A model generated the notes under the pieces. It was not told the DNA's origin and did not search any database. It was given only the letters and a program-made list of their open reading frames with translations. The position numbers and the translations under genes were made by a program. Below are positions 1-9,142 of a stretch of 43,010 bases of DNA, piece by piece; position 1 is the stretch's first letter; every line of letters begins with the position of its first letter. This DNA comes from an uncultured Opitutia bacterium (GTDB lineage: Bacteria > Verrucomicrobiota > Verrucomicrobiia > Opitutales > Coraliomargaritaceae), in contig CAJWHF010000007.1 in NCBI GenBank assembly GCA_913041275.1, forward strand, positions 1-43,010. Reading direction: 5' to 3'.

Positions 1-2
1 CT

Positions 3-662
3 GAAGAGGCCGCCGATTGCGATTATCTTTGGGAGTTCCTTGAGAATCCATCCCGTGTAGTAGTCGAAAAATGGATTGACCACATCGGCGAATTTTCTGT
101 GATCTGTGCGCGCAAGGCCGACGCAAGCAAGTCCACTTTTCCTATGGCGGAAAATATACATGTTAACCACATACTGCACGCTTCTATAGTACCCGCTAGG
201 GTAACCGAGGCCACTCAAGCCTCTGGTGCTGAGCTAGCTTGCAAAATCGCAGATCTACTTGATGTGGTAGGTCTGATCGCGGTAGAACTTTTTCTGCAAG
301 AAGATGGAAGTCTGGTCATCAACGAGATGGCTCCTCGCCCACACAACTCAGGGCACTACTCTATAGATGGGTGTGTGACTAGCCAGTTCGAGCAACATGT
401 CCGCGCGGTGACCAATTTACCCTTTGGCTCAACTAAACTTCTAAATAATACGGTAATGATCAACCTTTTGGGCGATGTATGGAAAAATGGCGAGCCCGAC
501 TGGGAGGGATTACTATGCGACCCACGAGCCAAAATTCACCTCTACGATAAGGGTGAAGCACGCGCTGGTCGAAAGATGGGGCACTTCACCTTACTGGGCG
601 ACGATGTAGATGAAACCCTAGAGTTGGCGCAAGCGTACTTCAATAAATTGTCTACTCAGTAA
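3..662 (+). CDS. purK: PurK, N5-carboxyaminoimidazole ribonucleotide synthase (5' end outside window)
   Basis: C-terminal 219 residues of PurK, the ATP-grasp enzyme that carboxylates aminoimidazole ribonucleotide with ATP and bicarbonate in purine synthesis. The reading frame is open from base 3, so the gene begins before the window and the first in-frame ATG is not the true start. The motifs WIDHIGEFSVICAR, VELFLQEDG and NEMAPRPHNSGHYSIDG are the family signature; the last holds the metal- and substrate-binding Glu/Asn/Arg cluster. It ends with the usual short C-terminal domain (YDKGEARAGRKMGHFT). purE is not visible and would be expected upstream. No sign of decay. Confidence 0.95.
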   Translation, partial: EEAADCDYLWEFLENPSRVVVEKWIDHIGEFSVICARKADASKSTFPMAENIHVNHILHASIVPARVTEATQASGAELACKIADLLDVVGLIAVELFLQEDGSLVINEMAPRPHNSGHYSIDGCVTSQFEQHVRAVTNLPFGSTKLLNNTVMINLLGDVWKNGEPDWEGLLCDPRAKIHLYDKGEARAGRKMGHFTLLGDDVDETLELAQAYFNKLSTQ

Positions 663-841
663 TGCTAGGATCAAGGGCGCTGACCCGAACTGCAAGTCGA
701 TGGCTAAGTAGATGGGTTAAGTCTTAAAATCCTATTTTATCCATTACTTCTTAGCTAAAATAAATTCTATTAGGAGTGGATTGGTCACAAAAATTTATTC
801 GACCTTCACTTCTCAATCTCTGATGGTCATTAATTTATATA
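663..841. other. purK-trpE intergenic region
   Basis: 179 bases, increasingly AT-rich toward trpE and ending in ATTTATATAATG at the start codon. I looked for a Trp-rich leader peptide with a terminator/antiterminator pair and for a T-box, and saw neither. The trpE promoter must lie here, but no convincing -35/-10 pair stands out. Confidence 0.4.
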
Positions 842-2335
842 ATGAATATCCAGCCCTCTAGGTCAGAATTTGAGCAGCTCTCCCAAGAAGGGAAGACGAT
901 TCCCGTCTACCTAGAGCTCACAGCCGACTGCGAGACTCCACTGGGAGCCTACTCCAAGATACGCCAAGAGGGACCTTCCTTTCTCTTTGAGTCAATCGTT
1001 GGAGGAGAACGAATCAACCGCTTTTCGTTTCTGGGCGCAAACCCACGAAAGGTTTTTCGCATTTTTGCCGAAGAAACAAAGATCCACCACAACTCGGGCG
1101 AGATCGAAACTGTGGCAACTCCAGAAGATCCATTGGAATTGATAGAATCCGAGATGGCACAGTATAAGCCAGTTGATTTACCAAACATGCCCCCCTTCTC
1201 TGGCGGAGCCGTGGGCTTCGTTGGGCACGAGTTTATACACAGTATCGAACCGTCCGTACCAAAACCTCTAGAAAATCCCTTAAATACCCCAATTCTTTAC
1301 TATTTAATTACTGACTCTGTGTTGATATTTGACCACGTGCGTCAAATACTGCGCATCTGCGTACATGCCCACATAACGCAGTGTACTTCTAGCGATGCTT
1401 ACGATAAAGCGGTTGCAGAAATCAAGCGAATCTATGGCCTTCTAGAGCAGCAAAGCTCGGTCAGTCATCGTTGTATTAGCGAGCCTAGTGAAGTGGTCGT
1501 TCCAGCCGGTAATTACAGCCAAGAAAGCTTTGAATCCGCAGTCGATACAGTCAAGGACTACGTACGTTCAGGAGACGTCATACAAACTGTTCTATCTCAA
1601 CGTTTTAATAAAGAATTTAAACCCTCTCCAATAGACCTCTACCGTGCCCTTCGTACGGTTAATCCTTCCCCTTATATGTTCTTGGTAGAAGACGCTGATT
1701 TTTCCGTCGTTGGAGCCTCGCCAGAAGTCCATGTGCGCCTCAGCGCAGACAAGGTAGAAATACGCCCCATCGCTGGCACTCGCAAGCGGGGTAAAAACGA
1801 GGCGGAAGATATTGCACTAGAAAACGATCTACTCGCAGATAAGAAGGAAAAGGCAGAACACCTCATGCTCGTAGACTTAGCTCGTAATGATATTGGACGT
1901 GTATGCCAATATGGCACAATTAAAGTGCCTGATTACATGAGAATTGAGCGTTATTCACACGTTATGCACATTGTTTCTCAAGTCGAAGGCACATTGCGCC
2001 CAGAGTGTAACGCTTACGATTTACTGCGCGCAACTTTTCCTGCCGGCACTCTTAGTGGCGCGCCTAAAGTACGCGCATTGCAGATTATTTCAGAACTAGA
2101 ACGAAGCCAACGAGGCATTTACGGAGGGGCGCTAGGGTATTTCGGCTTCGATGGGAACCATGACTCTTGCATATGCATACGCACTGCAGTTATAAAGGAT
2201 GGTCAGATTTATATTCAATCAGGTGCCGGCATCGTGGCCGATTCTGTGCCAGAGAACGAATTTATGGAGACAGTCAATAAAGCTAAAGGTATGCTAAAAG
2301 CTGTCTCTCTAGCAGAAAAAATGTCTGCCGGCTAA
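842..2335 (+). CDS. trpE: Anthranilate synthase component I
   Basis: 497 residues, full length for TrpE, which with the glutaminase TrpG converts chorismate to anthranilate in the first step of tryptophan synthesis. The N-terminal domain has the tryptophan feedback site (FLFES near residues 47-51, then INRFSFLG). The C-terminal chorismate-binding domain shows GDVIQTVLSQRF, PIAGTRKRG, DLARNDIGRV, PAGTLSGAPKVRA, GGALGYFGFDG and QSGAGIVADSVPENE. RPIAGTRKRG and an intact feedback motif favour TrpE over PabB. No trpG or other trp gene follows, so the pathway is split across the chromosome. The start codon is ATG right after an AT-rich tract with no clear Shine-Dalgarno sequence. Confidence 0.95.
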   Translation: MNIQPSRSEFEQLSQEGKTIPVYLELTADCETPLGAYSKIRQEGPSFLFESIVGGERINRFSFLGANPRKVFRIFAEETKIHHNSGEIETVATPEDPLELIESEMAQYKPVDLPNMPPFSGGAVGFVGHEFIHSIEPSVPKPLENPLNTPILYYLITDSVLIFDHVRQILRICVHAHITQCTSSDAYDKAVAEIKRIYGLLEQQSSVSHRCISEPSEVVVPAGNYSQESFESAVDTVKDYVRSGDVIQTVLSQRFNKEFKPSPIDLYRALRTVNPSPYMFLVEDADFSVVGASPEVHVRLSADKVEIRPIAGTRKRGKNEAEDIALENDLLADKKEKAEHLMLVDLARNDIGRVCQYGTIKVPDYMRIERYSHVMHIVSQVEGTLRPECNAYDLLRATFPAGTLSGAPKVRALQIISELERSQRGIYGGALGYFGFDGNHDSCICIRTAVIKDGQIYIQSGAGIVADSVPENEFMETVNKAKGMLKAVSLAEKMSAG

Positions 2336-2352
2336 GCTTTTTAGGCTTTTTT
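2334..2352 (+). terminator. Weak hairpin plus T-run after trpE
   Basis: AAGC (2334-2337) pairs with GCTT (2345-2348) and the arm runs into six T residues, overlapping the trpE stop codon. The stem is only four base pairs, so this is a tentative intrinsic terminator. Confidence 0.25.
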
Positions 2353-2451
2353 GTAAGGCTAACGCGTGTGCTTCGATGGTTATTAGGGCAAAGGTACTAT
2401 CTTTTGCCCAAAAGTAACAGTCACATCTTAAAATTTGGTCCTTACAAAGCT

Positions 2452-3468
2452 ATGGCACGATCAGTCAAAATTAATCGAAGTCGCATAAATTCTCCAACCT
2501 CGCACGTACCAAGGTCTAGAATTGAAGAATCCGAAGCTAGTTCTGACGTGCGAGAGCTACCTACTCCGGATCGCAACGCAATGCGAACCTATATGCAAGA
2601 GATAGGGAAGACGCCTTTGTTGAGCAAACAAGAGGAGATTGAGCTGGCCGCTCGTATACAAGCTGGAGATAAAGCTGCTCGCGACCACATGATTTCTGCG
2701 AATCTACGGCTTGTAGTAAAAATTGCATATGATTATAACAATTTTGGACTCCCTTTATTAGACCTAATCAGCGAGGGTAATATAGGCCTTATCAAGGCAG
2801 TCGAACGCTTTGACCCATCCAAAGGGGGTAAACTCAGTACATATGCAGCATGGTGGATTAAGCAGTCTATCAAGCGTGCACTAGCTAATCAAAGTAAGAC
2901 CATTCGGATGCCTGTCCACCTTGTTGACCGCATTGCCAAAATGCGTAAAGTTACCGCTCAACTTGCAGATGAGCTAGACCGGGAACCATCAGACGAAGAA
3001 ATTGGTTACGTGATGGATATGCCAGTCAATAAAGTAGCTCACCTAAAATCAGTCAGTATCCGCCCAGCATCTCTCGACGCTCCTATTGGCGAAGACGGGG
3101 AGACTACTTTTGGGGAGCTAGTGCACAATGAAGATGAATCCACTCCACGAGACAATTTAGAGGAGAAGTCAATTAATCAAGACATCACGTCCGTGATTGG
3201 ACAGCTTGAAGATCGTGAAGCTGAGATTATTCAGCTGCGCTTTGGTCTTGATGGAAATCGCCCGCTCACCTTAGAGGAGGTTGGCGAACGTTTCGATGTC
3301 ACTCGCGAGCGTGTGCGACAAATCCAAAATATTGCTATCCATAAAATGCGCCGCTTAATGACTGAAAATGAGCGTCAGCGCACTAAGGAAGACATCCATA
3401 AAGAGCGTATCGAGCAGAAAAAAATGGAAGTCATCCAAGAATTCTTCTCCGGCCAAGTCACCTCATAG
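2452..3468 (+). CDS. rpoD: Primary-type (RpoD/SigA-like) RNA polymerase sigma factor
   Basis: Sigma-70 family factor that directs core RNA polymerase to promoters. From the ATG at 2452 it is 338 residues. The frame extends back to a GTG at 2368, but those 28 residues do not look like sigma sequence. Region 1.2 (RNAMRTYMQEIGKTPLLS), region 2 (NLRLVVKIAYDYNNFGLP, LISEGNIGLIKAVERFDP, STYAAWWIKQSIKRAL), region 3 (RIAKMRKVTAQLADEL) and the region 4.2 helix-turn-helix (TLEEVGERFDVTRERVRQI) are all present. Region 1.1 and the non-conserved insert of large RpoD proteins are missing. It could therefore be the housekeeping factor of a lineage with a short SigA, or a group 2 paralogue; the sequence alone does not decide, so the symbol is tentative. 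A basic, charged tail follows region 4. Confidence 0.85.
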   Translation: MARSVKINRSRINSPTSHVPRSRIEESEASSDVRELPTPDRNAMRTYMQEIGKTPLLSKQEEIELAARIQAGDKAARDHMISANLRLVVKIAYDYNNFGLPLLDLISEGNIGLIKAVERFDPSKGGKLSTYAAWWIKQSIKRALANQSKTIRMPVHLVDRIAKMRKVTAQLADELDREPSDEEIGYVMDMPVNKVAHLKSVSIRPASLDAPIGEDGETTFGELVHNEDESTPRDNLEEKSINQDITSVIGQLEDREAEIIQLRFGLDGNRPLTLEEVGERFDVTRERVRQIQNIAIHKMRRLMTENERQRTKEDIHKERIEQKKMEVIQEFFSGQVTS

Positions 3469-3603
3469 CTTTCAACGCAGGGATTTATGCGAGTAGGAAA
3501 ACCAAATTGCTGACATACGATTAGATAGGCAATCTAACTACTTACCTCATAATCTCGTAGTAGTAGAACAACTGGCTAGCTCAGGAAAACTACTTGCTGG
3601 GTA
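3469..3603. other. Convergent intergenic region with small inverted repeat
   Basis: 135 bases between the sigma factor and the phasin-like gene, which converge. It holds one hairpin-forming sequence, TTAGAT-AGGCA-ATCTAA (about 3521-3537), without a T-run on either side. It may act as a weak bidirectional transcription block; nothing else is visible. Confidence 0.3.
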
Positions 3604-3918
3604 TTAATCGCTATTTGGGAACTCCTTATGGAGCCTGCCTTCTAACTCTGTGACGCGAGCTGCGAGAACATCATACTGATCCTTTGTGACGACGTTAGCA
3701 CGATGCAACATATGGTTGAAAAGTTTACTTGCTTCAACTTTTGCGTTTTCAGTTTCGTTCTTTCCCTCTTCGATAATTTTGTCGGACATCGCAACTGCCT
3801 CGTCTTTGGTTATTTCACCCTTTTGCACCCATTCGTCGAGTGTTTCTAGGATTTTATCTTTCGTCACGACGACCACACCGATTCCGGCCAACATTCCTTT
3901 TTTTACTAGATCTATCAT
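3604..3918 (-). CDS. Phasin-like / PhaF-type granule-associated protein
   Basis: Small protein of 104 residues. The N-terminus is a short hydrophobic segment (MLAGIGVVVVTKDKI), followed by an amphipathic, Lys/Glu-rich helical region (LDEWVQKGEITKDEAVAMSDKIIEEG) and a C-terminal heptad-like coiled coil (VLAARVTELEGRL). This is the arrangement of the poly(hydroxyalkanoate) granule-associated phasin family, whose members coat lipid or polyester granules or simply associate with membranes. No PHA synthase or depolymerase gene is in the window, so a granule role is not supported by context. It sits alone, converging on the sigma factor gene and upstream-facing from clpX. Confidence 0.55.
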   Translation of the reverse strand: MIDLVKKGMLAGIGVVVVTKDKILETLDEWVQKGEITKDEAVAMSDKIIEEGKNETENAKVEASKLFNHMLHRANVVTKDQYDVLAARVTELEGRLHKEFPNSD

Positions 3919-4007
3919 AATAATTTGAGCTTACACCTGGCCTGAGAAAAAAACAAGAGTACAAAGTACTCGCTTAATAGAGTGGGTCCGGAAGCGATAT
4001 TGCACCT

Positions 4008-5393
4008 TTAAGCAGCATCAGCAGAGGACGTAGGAGGATCCGATTTCTTATTATTTTCTGACTTCTTTACGCTATCGCGAATTTCCGATGGCTTATAAAA
4101 GTGTAGCTTAGGCTTGGCGTGCCCCTCTACCGCGCTGCGATTGACCACGACTTTCTTCACATTCTTAGCCTGTGGTAACTCATACATAAGATCCAGCATG
4201 ATACGCTCCATGATTGATCGCAGTGCGCGGGCTCCAGTCTTAAGCTCGATTGCTTTTTCTGCGATTGCGCCCACTGCATCGCGTGTAAAATGCAAGTCAA
4301 CCCCTTCCATAGAAAAGAGCTTACCGTATTGTTTTACTAGCGAGTTCTTAGTGTTTTGCAAAATATGCTCTAAGTCGCTTCGAGTTAGCTCATCGAGTAC
4401 AGCTACCATAGGCAGACGGCCGATAAACTCTGGGATCATACCGAAATGAACCAAATCTTCCGGCTGCACTTCACAAAGCAATTCGCTTAGAGCCACATCA
4501 CTTTGATGGCGGTTGCGCTCGGTATCGAAGCCCATCGCCTTAGAACCTATCCGGTTTTGGACGATTTTTTCGAGGCCTACGAAAGCCCCACCGCAGATAA
4601 ACAGTATATTCGAGGTGTCTAGTTGAATGTACTCTTGATTTGGATGCTTTCTACCACCCTGCGGCGGCACGTTACATACAGTACCCTCAAGAATCTTCAA
4701 AAGGGCTTGCTGTACTCCTTCGCCAGAAACATCGCGAGTAATTGAGACATTGTCAGTCTTGCGTCCAATCTTATCAATCTCATCAACATATATAATTCCA
4801 CATTCGGCTTTTTTGACGTCATATTCAGCAGACTGAAGAAGGCGGAGTATTATATTCTCTACATCATCGCCTACATAACCAGCTTCGGTTAATGTGGTAG
4901 CGTCAGCTATAGCGAACGGAACGTCTAGAAGCTTAGCCATTGTACGCGCAAGGAGTGTTTTTCCACTACCTGTTGGCCCAAGCAGTAGAATGTTACTCTT
5001 CTCAATCTGCACGTCGTCGTACTTGCTATCTATATCCGAAAAGTCAGAGGAAGACTCGACTCCAGACTCTGCTCGCAGACGTTTGTAGTGGTTATAAACT
5101 GCAACTGCTAAGGCTCGCTTCGCATAGTCCTGACTAATAATATGTTCGTCTAGCGCGGCGGTTATCTTAGCGGGCCTGATTAGATTAAAAGTTCCACCGC
5201 TCGCAGCTTCCTCGGATTTTGGAGTAGAGTCGACAGCAGAAACATCGGCTAATTCACGGTCAATAATTGTCTTACAGACAGTAACACAGGAGTCACAAAT
5301 ATGCACACTCGCAGGACCTGCGATCATTTTACGAACTTCATTTTGTGCCTTTCCGCAAAAGGAGCAGAAAGTCATCCGTGTGGACTTTGCCAT
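4008..5393 (-). CDS. clpX: ClpX, ATP-dependent unfoldase subunit of ClpXP
   Basis: 461 residues. ClpX recognises tagged substrates, unfolds them with ATP and feeds them into ClpP. The N-terminal C4 zinc-binding domain is intact (FCSFCGK ... ICDSCVTVC). The AAA+ core has Walker A GPTGSGKT, Walker B IIYVDEID, the pore loop GYVGDD and the sensor/arginine region [12 protein letters not shown]. The ClpP-docking loop is expected in the stretch after [11 protein letters not shown]. It is longer than the roughly 420 residues of well-studied ClpX because of an acidic Ser/Asp insert before Walker A and a hydrophilic Lys/Ser-rich C-terminal tail. It lies 26 bases downstream of clpP and is probably co-transcribed with it. 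Confidence 0.97.
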   Translation of the reverse strand: MAKSTRMTFCSFCGKAQNEVRKMIAGPASVHICDSCVTVCKTIIDRELADVSAVDSTPKSEEAASGGTFNLIRPAKITAALDEHIISQDYAKRALAVAVYNHYKRLRAESGVESSSDFSDIDSKYDDVQIEKSNILLLGPTGSGKTLLARTMAKLLDVPFAIADATTLTEAGYVGDDVENIILRLLQSAEYDVKKAECGIIYVDEIDKIGRKTDNVSITRDVSGEGVQQALLKILEGTVCNVPPQGGRKHPNQEYIQLDTSNILFICGGAFVGLEKIVQNRIGSKAMGFDTERNRHQSDVALSELLCEVQPEDLVHFGMIPEFIGRLPMVAVLDELTRSDLEHILQNTKNSLVKQYGKLFSMEGVDLHFTRDAVGAIAEKAIELKTGARALRSIMERIMLDLMYELPQAKNVKKVVVNRSAVEGHAKPKLHFYKPSEIRDSVKKSENNKKSDPPTSSADAA

Positions 5394-5419
5394 AGATTAG
5401 GTCTGTATGCGTGCGATAC

Positions 5420-6016
5420 TTAGTCGATTGGCTTAGCTTCAATCACTTTATCGACGATGCCATAAGCCAAGGCATCCTGAGCGGTTAGATAAAAATCGCG
5501 ATCTGAGTCTGATGCAATTTCTTCGGCAGTTTTATTGGTATGACTAGCAATCAAACCGTTCATACGTTCACGCCAGCGAAGAATCTCGCGAGCAGCGATA
5601 GAGATATCTGAAGTCTGCCCAGTAGCACCGCCGGTCGGTTGGTGCATCATAACACGACTGTTCGGGAGTGCGTAGCGCTTTCCCTTTGTACCCGCTGCAA
5701 GAAGTAGCGTCGCCATGCTCGCGGCTTGGCCCACACAATAGGTCACTGTATCACACTGAAGAAAATTCATGGTGTCATAGATGGCCATGCCATCGGTCAC
5801 ACTACCACCGGGGGAATTAATATAGAGGCTGATGTCTTTTTTAGCATCTTCCATCTGGAGAAAGAGCATCTGCGCAATGACGGCGTTAGCCACAAAGTCG
5901 TTAATAGGTGTCCCGATAAAGATGATTCGATCACGCAAGAGACGGCTGTAAATGTCCCAAGCGCGCTCGGTACGTCCTTCTCGTTCATAGACAGTAGGTA
6001 GTGGTACGTAGCTCAC
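5420..6016 (-). CDS. clpP: ClpP, serine protease subunit of ClpXP/ClpAP
   Basis: 198 residues, the usual length. ClpP forms the tetradecameric proteolytic barrel. The catalytic triad is visible: Ser100 in [14 protein letters not shown], His125 in MMHQP, and Asp174 in DSDRDFY. The glycine-rich strand [17 protein letters not shown] is canonical. The N-terminus ([24 protein letters not shown]) has the axial-loop sequence and lacks a long propeptide. The start is a GTG just after an AT-rich block (TATATAAATC). It lies between tig and clpX in the classic tig-clpP-clpX order; the 112-base gap after tig probably has its own promoter. Confidence 0.97.
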   Translation of the reverse strand: MSYVPLPTVYEREGRTERAWDIYSRLLRDRIIFIGTPINDFVANAVIAQMLFLQMEDAKKDISLYINSPGGSVTDGMAIYDTMNFLQCDTVTYCVGQAASMATLLLAAGTKGKRYALPNSRVMMHQPTGGATGQTSDISIAAREILRWRERMNGLIASHTNKTAEEIASDSDRDFYLTAQDALAYGIVDKVIEAKPID

Positions 6017-6128
6017 GATTTATATATTGGTTGCGTTATAATATTTAGTGAAGTGAGGAACTTACTCGCATAAGCTTGAATATCAAATGCCTTTTACGCA
6101 ATCTAAGAAGCTTCTGTCTTCTAATCGG

Positions 6129-7457
6129 CTAGTCCGATTCTTTTACAGGCTCTACAGGTTCACGTTCTGCCTTTTCGAGCAATAGATCCATGGTTTTGCC
6201 GAGGATGATTTCGCGGCGCATATTATTGATGCGGTTTTGGTCTTTACGAAGTTCTTTCACCAGTTTCTCAGGATTTTGACCGGATTGTTGAGCTTCCATC
6301 ATTATCATGCGACTGAAGTCTTCGTTCTCAACTTGTATTTTCTCTTTTTCGGCAATCTTGGTAAGGATCAGTCGCGACTTAATGCGATCATGCGCCGCCT
6401 TACTTGCTCCATCATGCAATGACTCCTTATGCTTCTCTAGGTCATCCTTTGATACGCCTTGTTGCATGTTACGCTGCATAAAATCGCGAAGGACGGAATC
6501 GGTCTCACTATCGATCCCGCTCTGAGGAACCGGGAAATCTACGCAGTTGAGTAATTCCTCAGTGATCTGCTGACGCTCGGCGTTGGCATTTTGCTGTTTT
6601 TTTTGGTTAGTAATATTTTCTGCTAAACGCTCAAGAAGCTCAGCCTTATCTTTGACTTGTAGGCTTGTGAAAAAGGCTTCGTCCATTTCGGGCATCACTT
6701 TTTCTCTGACTTCCTTTGCCTCGAGGCTGTAAACAGCCGTCTTACCGGCCAATACCTCAGGCTTAAAGTCTTCCGGGTACTCCATGGTAACTTCCTTGGT
6801 GTCGCCCGCCTTCATCCCTACTAGACCATCGATAATCGCTCGAACACCTGGCGCATCTTCGGACCCAGCTTCTTCCCAGGTTGTTTCCTGTGATCCATAC
6901 ATTGTAGCATCTGGTACAAGATCCGCCACTAATTCTTCTCCAATTTTACCCTCATATCCGCACTGCACATAATCGCCTTTCTCAGCAGCCTTATCGGCAA
7001 CATTAAATTCGGCTCTTTGACCGAGCAACTGATCTAGAGTCTTGGTAACTTCTTCTTCAGATGCTTCTGAGGAAGCCTCTTTAACTTTGAGACCTTCATA
7101 GGCGGGTAATTCAAAATCAGGAACGACGTCTACTGTAAAGGTAATGGTAGCCTCCTGTCCCGAAACGATTTCTCCATCATCCATATCGACTATATTAAAA
7201 ACCTCAAAATCGGCGACAGCCACGCCTTCTTGGTGAGCTTGGGATACGACGCGTTGTTTAAGCTCTTGCTTCATGTCTTTAGCGAAACGACTACGCACCA
7301 TACTATCGGGTGCTTTTCCCGCCCGGAATCCAGGGATTTTAGCTTGTTGCTTAAATTCTTTTAGTAATTTCTCCTCATGCACAGAGACCTCTTCAGGAGT
7401 TACTGTAACAGTGATTGCTTTGCGAGTGGCGCTGATATCTTTAAGGTCTGTTTTCAC
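6129..7457 (-). CDS. tig: Trigger factor, ribosome-associated chaperone
   Basis: 442 residues. Trigger factor binds the ribosomal exit tunnel and shelters nascent chains. The N-terminal ribosome-binding domain has the signature loop GFRAGKAP (near residues 43-50). A central FKBP-type peptidyl-prolyl isomerase domain follows (DYVQCGYEGKIG ... YPEDFKPEVLAGKTAVYSLEAKEV), then a long helical C-terminal substrate-binding domain ending in an acidic tail. The start is GTG. The isomerase domain looks divergent, with an acidic insert (ETTWEEAGSEDAPG). Gene order tig-clpP-clpX is conserved across many bacteria and supports the call. Confidence 0.95.
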   Translation of the reverse strand: MKTDLKDISATRKAITVTVTPEEVSVHEEKLLKEFKQQAKIPGFRAGKAPDSMVRSRFAKDMKQELKQRVVSQAHQEGVAVADFEVFNIVDMDDGEIVSGQEATITFTVDVVPDFELPAYEGLKVKEASSEASEEEVTKTLDQLLGQRAEFNVADKAAEKGDYVQCGYEGKIGEELVADLVPDATMYGSQETTWEEAGSEDAPGVRAIIDGLVGMKAGDTKEVTMEYPEDFKPEVLAGKTAVYSLEAKEVREKVMPEMDEAFFTSLQVKDKAELLERLAENITNQKKQQNANAERQQITEELLNCVDFPVPQSGIDSETDSVLRDFMQRNMQQGVSKDDLEKHKESLHDGASKAAHDRIKSRLILTKIAEKEKIQVENEDFSRMIMMEAQQSGQNPEKLVKELRKDQNRINNMRREIILGKTMDLLLEKAEREPVEPVKESD

Positions 7458-7588
7458 GATAGGTAAGTATGATAAATTGTAGTAACGCCAGAAAATGGCT
7501 GCCTAACAAAAAGCGGCAGAATAAAGGGCATAGTCATTTTACGGTCAATGTCTATTATGAGAAGAGTTCAGCCCCATATTAAAATGCC
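7458..7588. other. tig upstream region
   Basis: 131 bases between the DUF805 gene and tig, both on the minus strand. It contains small inverted repeats (GCCA-GAAAA-TGGC near 7490, and CTGCC...GGCAG just to its right), which may end DUF805 transcription or lie in the tig leader. No clear promoter hexamers. Confidence 0.25.
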
Positions 7589-7915
7589 CTATTGCAGTTT
7601 CCTAGGAGCCAGCCCCATGTAAACCAGTAGAAGCAGATTAATCCCAGGGACAAACATCAGTAGTGACCAGTAGGCGGGCTTACCCATGTCTCGTAAACGC
7701 TTAAGAAACTGCATAAGGCCAATCAATAGGCAAAGTATCGCCACTACTATGCCAACAAACGGGCCAAGCGGACTATAATTTCCATGGTGCCAATGATCGA
7801 AATAATTAATCGCAACTCTAGTGATGCCAAAAGTGACTAGTGCTAGCACAATGATGCGGACTGTAAATGCAATTCGGCCAATACAGCCTTCGGAACTTAT
7901 AAATATATCTTTCAT
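7589..7915 (-). CDS. DUF805 family inner-membrane protein
   Basis: 108 residues from the ATG at 7915. An upstream in-frame ATG at 7945 adds ten residues that do not match the family. DUF805 proteins are small multi-pass membrane proteins of unknown function. The hallmarks are seen: an N-terminal GRIAF motif, hydrophobic segments (IIVLALVTFGITRV, FVGIVVAILCLLIGL, YWSLLMFVPGINLLLLVYM), the signature KRLRDMGKPAYW between helices, and a C-terminal GLAPRK. A His/Asp-rich loop (YFDHWHHGNYSPLGP) lies between helices 1 and 2. It stands alone, divergent from hflK. Confidence 0.8.
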   Translation of the reverse strand: MKDIFISSEGCIGRIAFTVRIIVLALVTFGITRVAINYFDHWHHGNYSPLGPFVGIVVAILCLLIGLMQFLKRLRDMGKPAYWSLLMFVPGINLLLLVYMGLAPRKLQ

Positions 7916-8120
7916 AGTGTAGTTAGGGTCTTTATTTAAACACATGTTTGCGGAAGAAATTTGGATCGCAACAAAAACCTTTGACGACGTCGCGGGTAGA
8001 TTGAAATGCTGTTAAAATCTAGCCTTCTGTAAACGAGTAACTGCTGAGTCTTTCCATAATTTTCTAATAAATACCACTTTTCGTTGATACCGATTAGTTT
8101 TTGTGAGAGTATTAAACTCT

Positions 8121-9140
8121 ATGGATAGAAATACACCGCCACCAATGCAAAGGAACCCTCTCGATGATGTTGATTGGGATGCTGTGCGACGTCTACGCAA
8201 ACTAATTTACATCGTACCGCTCTTACTGCTTATCGCCAGTGGCGCTTTGAGTAGCTACTATATAGTTCAACCCGAAGAAGAAGCAGTAGTGAAGCGATTT
8301 GGCCGAGTTATCGCCCAGAAAGAGCCAGGCCTACACTTTAAATTACCTTATGGTATTGATAGCGCGCAAATGGTGCCTACTGCCCGGGTCTTAAAAGAGG
8401 AGTTTGGCTTTCGCACTCAGGGAATCCAAGGGCGCACTAGTTACCGCAAAGATAGAGAGCACCGCGATGAATCACTCATGTTAACCGGCGACCTAAAGGT
8501 CATTGATGTAGAATGGGTCGTTCAATACCGTGTTAGCGATCCTGATAAGTTCTTACACAGAGTACGTAGTCCTGAGAAAACTCTGCGGGATGTTTCCGAG
8601 TCCGTCATGCGCCGCATCGTAGGCAACAGTCTGGGTAGTGATGTTTTAACCGAGAAGCGGGTACAGGTTGCCACTTCCTCTCGCCTTGAACTGCAAAAAG
8701 CCCTAGATAACTTTGATCTAGGCATACAGATCAGTACGATTGAACTCCAAGACGTGACGCCACCTGAACCCGTCAAACCCGCTTTTAACGAGGTAAACCA
8801 AGCCGAGCAAGAGCGCGAGCGTTTTATAAACGAGGCTGAAAAAAGGCGTAATCAAGTAATCCCACGGGCAGAGGGTGAAGCACTACAACTTATTGCAGAA
8901 GCCAGAGGCTATGCAGCAAAAAGAATTAACGATGCCAAAGGTGAAGCTGAGCGCTTTACAGCAGTCTACGAAGCTTATCAAGACGCCCCAGATGTAACCC
9001 GCCAGCGAATGTACCTCGAGATGGTTGACAAAGTTCTCCCTGTTGCAGGAAAAATTTTTATTATGGATGAGAACCAGAGTGCTCCTCTTCCCCTTCTAAA
9101 CCTGAGTGATACTCCAACCACATTTCCTCCGACCCGCTAG
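8121..9140 (+). CDS. hflK: HflK, SPFH/prohibitin-family regulator of FtsH
   Basis: 339 residues from ATG 8121; an in-frame GTG at 8103 is less likely. HflK and HflC form a large membrane assembly that surrounds and modulates the FtsH protease. A short Pro-rich cytoplasmic tail is followed by one transmembrane helix (LIYIVPLLLLIASGALSSYY), then the SPFH/band-7 domain (VQPEEEAVVKRFGRV, PGLHFKLPYGIDSA) and a long Ala/Glu-rich coiled coil (AEKRRNQVIPRAEGEALQL). The pair with hflC two bases downstream decides HflK against a generic band-7 protein. ftsH is not nearby. Confidence 0.93.
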   Translation: MDRNTPPPMQRNPLDDVDWDAVRRLRKLIYIVPLLLLIASGALSSYYIVQPEEEAVVKRFGRVIAQKEPGLHFKLPYGIDSAQMVPTARVLKEEFGFRTQGIQGRTSYRKDREHRDESLMLTGDLKVIDVEWVVQYRVSDPDKFLHRVRSPEKTLRDVSESVMRRIVGNSLGSDVLTEKRVQVATSSRLELQKALDNFDLGIQISTIELQDVTPPEPVKPAFNEVNQAEQERERFINEAEKRRNQVIPRAEGEALQLIAEARGYAAKRINDAKGEAERFTAVYEAYQDAPDVTRQRMYLEMVDKVLPVAGKIFIMDENQSAPLPLLNLSDTPTTFPPTR

Positions 9141-9142
9141 AT

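Noticed and set aside
663..841. trp attenuator upstream of trpE
   Set aside because: No short ORF with consecutive Trp codons and no terminator/antiterminator pair were found.
2368..2451. GTG 28-codon N-terminal extension of the sigma factor
   Set aside because: The extra residues do not resemble sigma region 1 and the ATG at 2452 starts a typical basic N-terminus.
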